NCBI RefSeq assembly: GCF_009687845.1
Contig: NZ_BLAD01000095.1
Span: forward strand, 5,049 to 50,684
DNA from: Acrocarpospora corrugata
GTDB lineage: Bacteria; Actinomycetota; Actinomycetes; Streptosporangiales; Streptosporangiaceae
Length of the DNA stretch: 45,636 nucleotides
Direction: 5' to 3'
The position numbers were made by a program, and so were the translations under genes. The notes below the pieces were generated by a model. It saw only the letters and a list, made by a program, of their open reading frames with translations. It made no database searches and was not told the DNA's origin. Position 1 is the stretch's first letter, and each line of letters opens with the position of its first letter. This document shows, piece by piece, positions 41,565-45,636 of the stretch.

Positions 41565-42422
41565 ATGTCAAACCCGTACGAGCCCCCGCATTACAGCCCA
41601 CTCGAAAGACTACAGACCCACCCCGGGCCACCAACCACCTACGACCACCCACCACCCCCACCCAAACAGCGCAAAAGGCGCACCCTCCCGCTGATTCTCG
41701 GAACCGTCCTGGCCCTGGCCGGTGGCTACATAGCCTTCAACGGCACCACCAGCGACAAACAGCCGGCAGCAGCACCCACCGCCGCGCAATCCACCGAACC
41801 CATCTCCTCAGACGAACCCACCCCACCCAGCGAAACCACCACCCCCACAATCACCTTCGAAGTCGAGGGCAGTTCAGGCGCCGTCCGCGCCCAGACCATC
41901 ACCCGGACCATCGGCTCCGACCTGAAGCAGGAAACAGCCGTACCACTCCCTTACTCGGTCACCGTGAACGTCGAAGACCTGACCGACCCCGTCTCGTTGT
42001 CGGTCGACAACGCCGACGACACAGGCAAGATCATCTGCCGGATCAAGGTCAACGGCAGAACGATCAGAGAAGACATCTCCACCGAAAAATTCGACCAATG
42101 CCACGCCCAGGCCTCCTCCGCCGACCAGCCACCCCCCGCGACGACCGATCCCGCCGAAGCCCAGCCCGCCACCCAAACCCAGGAACCACAGACCACGACC
42201 CAGGCCAACCTGCCATCCGTCGTGGGCATGAACCTCCAGCAGGCCCAAGACACGATGCAGGCCGCAGGCTTCTACCTCCTCCGCGACCGCGACGCCACCG
42301 GCCAGAACCGCTTCCAGGTCAACGACCGAAACTGGATAGTCACCCGCCAGGAACCCCCAGCCGAACAGACGGTCCCCATCTCCACAGTCGTCACCCTCTG
42401 GGCAAAGAAGATCGGCGAATAG
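41565..42422 (+). CDS. membrane protein with MmpS-like and PASTA domains
   Basis: 285 aa from ATG 41565 (GGAG 6 nt upstream). MSNPYEPPHYSPLERLQTHPGPPTTYDHPPPPPKQRKRR precedes a membrane helix (LPLILGTVLALAGGYIAFN), a Thr/Ser/Pro linker, and then an MmpS-like beta domain at about residues 95-185 (TFEVEGSSGAVRAQTITRTIGSDLKQETAVPLPYSVTVNVEDLTDPVSLSVDNADDTGKIICRIKVNGRTI) with two Cys. After a second linker comes a C-terminal PASTA domain (LPSVVGMNLQQAQDTMQAAGFYLLRDRDATGQ...QEPPAEQTVPISTVVTLWAK), the type that binds peptidoglycan or muropeptides. The combination is unusual; it could link envelope stress to a transport protein (inference). It overlaps the opposite gene by 32 bp. Confidence 0.82.
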   Translation: MSNPYEPPHYSPLERLQTHPGPPTTYDHPPPPPKQRKRRTLPLILGTVLALAGGYIAFNGTTSDKQPAAAPTAAQSTEPISSDEPTPPSETTTPTITFEVEGSSGAVRAQTITRTIGSDLKQETAVPLPYSVTVNVEDLTDPVSLSVDNADDTGKIICRIKVNGRTIREDISTEKFDQCHAQASSADQPPPATTDPAEAQPATQTQEPQTTTQANLPSVVGMNLQQAQDTMQAAGFYLLRDRDATGQNRFQVNDRNWIVTRQEPPAEQTVPISTVVTLWAKKIGE

Positions 42423-43068
42423 CGTCCGAGCACGGCGTAGCCGCCAGGACGCCCACTCCGCTCCACGGTGTGTCGGCCGTGAGGACCAGCGGACTCACGC
42501 CGAGCGCTGAGGCTATCTCCGGGGCCAGCCCGAACGCGGCGCAGAGCCACTCTTCGTCATCCTCCACGGCCGGATCCCACCGGATTGGCAACCCCAACTC
42601 GATCCGCTTCGCCTGCTCCACGGGTAGGGGTTCGCCGAGGGCCAGCAGTTCGTCCCCCGGCTCCCCGGCGGCGGCGAACCGCCGTACCACCATGCCGTTC
42701 TCGGTCACGAGCCACGCCGAACCGTCGTCCTGCTCGCCGTAGTAGTAGGCGTGCGCCCGGCCATAACGTTCGCTGAGTTTCGTACACAGCCGGAGCACGT
42801 CTTCGCGCCGCTCAGCGCCGTAGGGATCACACCAAGCACCCATGACGAGCGTCCAGCCGCCGACTTCAGGTGTCACGAACACGCGGCCCAGATACCCATC
42901 GTGGCTGTCAGTGTCGATGATCTCCTCGGCGGCCGCGAACGACACGGGCTCGTGCTCGGTCAGCCCCAAGATCTCCATGACGCCCGCCTGATCGCCGGTG
43001 GAAACCGCGATCCAGTAATTCCAGCAGGCCGACAGCGGCTGGGGGTGATCATCTACGGACTCGTTCAC
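42391..43068 (-). CDS. hypothetical protein
   Basis: 225 aa, mixed alpha/beta, with no signal or membrane segment. It includes WNYWIAVSTGDQAGVMEILGLTEHEPVSFAAAEEIIDTDSHDGYLGRVFVTPEVGGWTLVMGAWCDP, YGRAHAYYYGEQDDGSAWLVTENGMVVRRFAAAGEPGDELLALG and DEEWLCAAFGLAPEIASALGVSPL. Such sequence resembles actinomycete proteins of immunity or small-molecule-sensing type, but I cannot name a family. Its ATG overlaps the stop of the methyltransferase gene by 4 bp (ATGA), so they form an operon. Its 3' end overlaps the MmpS/PASTA gene. Confidence 0.8.
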   Translation of the reverse strand: MNESVDDHPQPLSACWNYWIAVSTGDQAGVMEILGLTEHEPVSFAAAEEIIDTDSHDGYLGRVFVTPEVGGWTLVMGAWCDPYGAERREDVLRLCTKLSERYGRAHAYYYGEQDDGSAWLVTENGMVVRRFAAAGEPGDELLALGEPLPVEQAKRIELGLPIRWDPAVEDDEEWLCAAFGLAPEIASALGVSPLVLTADTPWSGVGVLAATPCSDAIRRSSLPRG

Positions 43069-43733
43069 GAACTCACCGTTCCAGACGGCCTGTGATGCCA
43101 GACCAGCGTGTACCGCCAGAACAGCCGACGACGCAACCGCACGCCGGGCAGTACTCGACTGGCTTCGCGGACGATATCGGGAAATGTCATGACCGCCGGT
43201 CGAGTCGGGGCGGTCATCGAGACCGGCCTGACGGCCCTGCGGCCCTTGTTCTTGAGCCAGCCCATAACCAGGTTCAGCGGAACGGCTGCGAGCCCCAGCA
43301 AATGATCATTCAGACTGTGCGCGCGGGACACGCCAACGATCACCAAGGTTCCACCGGGCGCCAACTGCCGGCGAAACAGGGTGATCGCGTCCGTGAACGG
43401 CAGATGATGAACCACAGCGACGCACGTGATCACGTTGTACGGACCGGGCGGCGTATCGGTCAGCGCGTCCCCAACCGAGAACCGCACCGAAGCCGAGAAG
43501 GTCGAGTCCCGCGCTCGGGCAACAATCGTGGCGTTGGCGTCGATTCCGTACACCGATTCGGCGCAGGTAGCCAAGAGCCGGGCCAGATCACCACTGCCAG
43601 AGCCGACATCGAGGGCCTTCCCGAACCTTCTCGGAAGCTGGCGCAGGATCCAGCGGTGATAGTGAGCGTTGTGGTCCCAAGGATGGGCGGCATTGAACCG
43701 GTCAAGCGCTTGAAGAACACGGGACGGTGTCAT
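43065..43733 (-). CDS. class I SAM-dependent methyltransferase
   Basis: 222 aa. The SAM-binding Rossmann motif is KALDVGSGSGDLARLLA, followed by YGIDANATIVARAR (acidic loop) and ITCVAVVHHLPFTDAITLFRRQLAPGGTLVIVG (motifs II and III). It is similar in length and layout to ubiquinone/tocopherol-type or small-molecule methyltransferases; the substrate is unknown. ATGA overlap with the following gene suggests a coupled pair. It follows the MmyB-like regulator by 18 bp, so the regulator may belong to the same transcript. Confidence 0.9.
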   Translation of the reverse strand: MTPSRVLQALDRFNAAHPWDHNAHYHRWILRQLPRRFGKALDVGSGSGDLARLLATCAESVYGIDANATIVARARDSTFSASVRFSVGDALTDTPPGPYNVITCVAVVHHLPFTDAITLFRRQLAPGGTLVIVGVSRAHSLNDHLLGLAAVPLNLVMGWLKNKGRRAVRPVSMTAPTRPAVMTFPDIVREASRVLPGVRLRRRLFWRYTLVWHHRPSGTVSS

Positions 43734-43751
43734 GCCGGTGATTCCACCAGG

Positions 43752-44612
43752 CTAAAGGTGCGGTTGGCGATCTCCGACCGCGGACAGGAGCTTGAGTTTC
43801 TCGTAGCTCTCGGTTCCCGGGGTCGCGGTGTAGACCAGGAGCGCCTGTCCCTGGTCGGGGTCCTGCAGCGCCTGGCAGTGCAATTCGAGAATGCCGAGGT
43901 CAGGGTGGCGGATGCGTTTGGTGTCGCTGCGAGGAATGCCGATCTCATGCGCACTCCACAAGGCCACGAACTCGGAACTCTGCTCCAGCAACGCGGTGAC
44001 GATCTGCCCGGCACGAGAATCCGTACCCAGACGCGAATAGGCGGTGCGAAGCTCAGCGGTGAAGATCCGCCCATGCTTCGGATAGTCCTCTTCCGGGAAG
44101 ATCCGACGCGCCAGCGGGTCAGTGAACCACCGGTAGAAGATGCTGCGCGCCAGGCCGGTGAAATGCGTCTCATCACCGACCAGAGCGACCGCGGGCCTGG
44201 TCTGCAAAAGCGCTTCCCCGAGCAGCGTAACGACCTGAGCAGGCGTATCGGCCAGCCGATCAAGAATCCGCATGATCGCTGGCGCGATGTGGTCGGTACG
44301 GGGATTCCGGCTCGGAGTATTGTGCCCAGCCATCCGAAAAAGATGATCACGTTCATCCAGCGACAAATGCAATCCCCGGGCAATCGACGCGAGCATCGGC
44401 TCCGAAGGCTGCGGTCCCCGCTGCTGCTCCAGCCGGCTGTAATAGTCCGCCGACATGCCACACAGCGCCGCCACCTCTTCGCGCCGCAGCCCGTGGGTAC
44501 GCCGCCGCTGACCACGCGGCAACCCGACATCCTCGGGCTGCAGAGCCTCACGCCTTGTACGGAGAAAGTCCGCGAGTTGCGCTCGATCCACCAGCTCAGT
44601 CTTCCTGCTCAT
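43752..44612 (-). CDS. XRE-type helix-turn-helix regulator with MmyB-like ligand-binding domain
   Basis: 286 aa from ATG 44612 (a longer in-frame start at 44630 adds six residues). The N-terminal DNA-binding domain has the typical LPRGQRRRTHGLRREEVAALCGMSADYYSRLEQQRGPQPSEPMLASIARGL. The rest is the MmyB-like ligand-binding domain (LLQTRPAVALVGDET, GLARSIFYRWFTDPLARRIFPEEDYPKHGRIFTAELRTAYSRLGTDSRAGQIVTALLEQSSEF...), which binds fatty-acid-like ligands in known cases. Such regulators are usually next to short-chain dehydrogenases, as here: the SDR gene is upstream on the same strand with a 129-bp gap containing a hairpin. Confidence 0.92.
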   Translation of the reverse strand: MSRKTELVDRAQLADFLRTRREALQPEDVGLPRGQRRRTHGLRREEVAALCGMSADYYSRLEQQRGPQPSEPMLASIARGLHLSLDERDHLFRMAGHNTPSRNPRTDHIAPAIMRILDRLADTPAQVVTLLGEALLQTRPAVALVGDETHFTGLARSIFYRWFTDPLARRIFPEEDYPKHGRIFTAELRTAYSRLGTDSRAGQIVTALLEQSSEFVALWSAHEIGIPRSDTKRIRHPDLGILELHCQALQDPDQGQALLVYTATPGTESYEKLKLLSAVGDRQPHL

Positions 44613-44714
44613 CGGAACTGCTCGAGCCACCAGACGGCACTGCGCAGCTCATTCCCCGGTTTCTCACACGCTACGGAGCAACCCGCGCGGCCAGCGACCT
44701 CAGCGTTGCGTGAA

Positions 44715-44734
44715 GGCCACACTCACATGTGGCC
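44715..44734. terminator. hairpin between the SDR and MmyB-like genes
   Basis: GGCCACA (44715-44721), 6-nt loop, TGTGGCC (44728-44734), just after the SDR stop on the minus strand. It could terminate the SDR transcript or serve as an operator for the regulator, whose start is 102 bp away. Confidence 0.4.
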
Positions 44735-44741
44735 TGCACCG

Positions 44742-45497
44742 CTACAGGAAAGTGCCACCGGATGCTTCGACGCGCTGCCCGGTCACCCACCCGGTGTTCG
44801 GCGACAGCAGCGCCGCGATCACCCCGCCGATGTCCTCCGGCTGCCCCACCCTGCCCAGAGCCGTCTGGCTACCCAGCATCGCCTTGAGCTCCTCGTTGTC
44901 CCGAATCCGACCCCCACCGAAGTCGGTCGCCACCGGCCCCGGCGCCACCGTGTTGACCGAGATCCCACGCGGCCCCAACTCCTTGGCGAGGTAGCGCGTG
45001 AGCACCTCGACCGCACCCTTCATCGAGGCGTACGCAGCACCACCAGGCCCTGTGAAGCGGGTCAGCCCAGTCGAGATGTTGATGATCCGCCCACCATCGG
45101 CCAGATTCGGCACAAGCTTCTGAGTCAGGAAGTACACCCCCTTGAAGTGCACCCCCATGAGCAGATCGAACGCCTCCTCAGTCGTCTCCATGAACGACGC
45201 AGGCGCCGAAAGCCCCGCATTGTTGACCAGGAAGTCGAAGTCCTCGCGCCCCCACCGCTCCTTCAGCACCCCCCGCACCTGCTCCGCGAAGCCCTCGAAC
45301 GACCCGATGTCCCCCGCATCCAACCGCAACGCCACCGCGACCCGCCCCAGCTTCTCCACCACCGCGACGACCTCCTGCGCCTCCTCCGGATGCGTCCGAT
45401 AGGTGAAGATCAGATCGGTCCCGTCCTCAGCGATCCGCACAACCGCGTCCCGCCCCAGCCCCCGGTTCCCACCGGTAACAATCGCGATCTTTCCCAT
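44742..45497 (-). CDS. short-chain dehydrogenase/reductase
   Basis: 251 aa from ATG 45497. NAD(P) binding is by TGGNRGLG. NNAG is present in the DFLVNNAGLSAPAS strand; catalytic Ser is in IINISTGL; YxxxK appears as YASMK (with Lys). The ending VTGQRVEASGGTFL is typical of SDR enzymes. The substrate is unknown. AAGGGG before the start codon is a fair ribosome binding site. MmyB-type regulators commonly control such SDRs, so regulation by the neighbouring gene is likely. Confidence 0.94.
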   Translation of the reverse strand: MGKIAIVTGGNRGLGRDAVVRIAEDGTDLIFTYRTHPEEAQEVVAVVEKLGRVAVALRLDAGDIGSFEGFAEQVRGVLKERWGREDFDFLVNNAGLSAPASFMETTEEAFDLLMGVHFKGVYFLTQKLVPNLADGGRIINISTGLTRFTGPGGAAYASMKGAVEVLTRYLAKELGPRGISVNTVAPGPVATDFGGGRIRDNEELKAMLGSQTALGRVGQPEDIGGVIAALLSPNTGWVTGQRVEASGGTFL

Positions 45498-45613
45498 GAT
45501 CCCAGCCCCTTCACAACGAGACAGCCCCCGTGTGACCTCCACACGAACCCAAACCGCCCGCCGTGATCAATCATTGGCCCACCACCAACCCAGATGAAGG
45601 GCGCACCTATCCA

Positions 45614-45628
45614 GGGAGCGCCGCTCCC
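45614..45628. repeat. short inverted repeat at the window end
   Basis: GGGAGCG-C-CGCTCCC, 8 bp from the end of the window. It could be an operator for a gene that continues beyond, or a terminator. With nothing downstream to read I leave it unassigned. Confidence 0.35.
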
Positions 45629-45636
45629 CCCTACGC

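Noticed and set aside
43092-45566. An 824-codon plus-strand open frame
   Set aside because: It runs antisense through the methyltransferase, MmyB-like and SDR genes, all with clear motifs. The translation is Arg/His/Pro-rich without domains.

Overview
The window is high-GC actinobacterial chromosome. Evidence: strong G/C bias at third codon positions, many GTG starts (and one likely TTG), a conservon (roadblock/DUF742/GTPase), LAL-type LuxR and STAND ATPases, an ECF42-type sigma factor with its DGPF partner, cysteine-free ribosomal L31/L33 paralogues, and a GPGG small membrane protein. A Streptosporangiales- or Streptomyces-like soil actinomycete fits best, but nothing here fixes the genus. 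I found no tRNA, rRNA, CRISPR array, insertion sequence or phage gene. This is ordinary 'arm-like' chromosome with several accessory signalling and conflict modules.

Layout. 1-1.6 kb: end of a conservon (cvnA tail, cvnB, cvnC, cvnD). 1.7-4.2 kb: a large unknown protein convergent with a small lipoprotein. 4.4-8.2 kb: two tandem exported WD40 paralogues, each behind the same duplicated promoter block, predicted to give leaderless mRNAs. 8.3-16.1 kb: a glucan-utilisation locus. It holds a 1153-aa secreted CBM-GH16-GH protein, a GH3 glucosidase and a secreted CBM-DUF1996 protein. They are tied together by four copies of the palindrome GGAGAGCGCTCTCC, three of them just downstream of near-identical TTGACA-18 bp-(C/G)AAnCT promoters. 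The LacI-type repressor expected to read it is not in the window. 16.3-18.7 kb: hisG, then a convergent YCII/DGPF-ECF42 sigma pair with a recognisable ECF promoter.

18.8-22.5 kb: a SIR2-like NADase gene followed 6 bp later by an nSTAND-type ATPase with C-terminal TPRs, a two-gene arrangement that looks like a split Avs-like anti-phage or abortive-infection system. A membrane pentapeptide-repeat gene overlaps its 3' end tail-to-tail. 22.8-32.1 kb: a membrane M48/M56-like zinc peptidase, a degenerate nucleotide-cyclase-domain protein, a 947-aa CHAT caspase-like protease with a Gly/Arg/Asp repeat linker, and a divergent LAL regulator. This block is a plausible second conflict or signalling module.

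32.2-38.1 kb: secreted unknown, GPGG membrane peptide, ThuA-like and Gfo/Idh/MocA sugar-metabolism pair (separated by a 34-bp tandem repeat seeded from the end of the ThuA gene), two small genes, and a membrane Ser/Thr kinase homologue whose catalytic HRD aspartate is alanine. 38.4-45.6 kb: an I36-type inhibitor, zinc-free rpmE/rpmG behind a Zur-box-like site, two related single-pass membrane proteins (one MmpS-like plus PASTA), an AlaX-type tRNA editing protein, a small Cys-rich secreted protein, a methyltransferase, a MmyB-like regulator and an SDR. All identifications come from reading motifs by eye; no searches were run.
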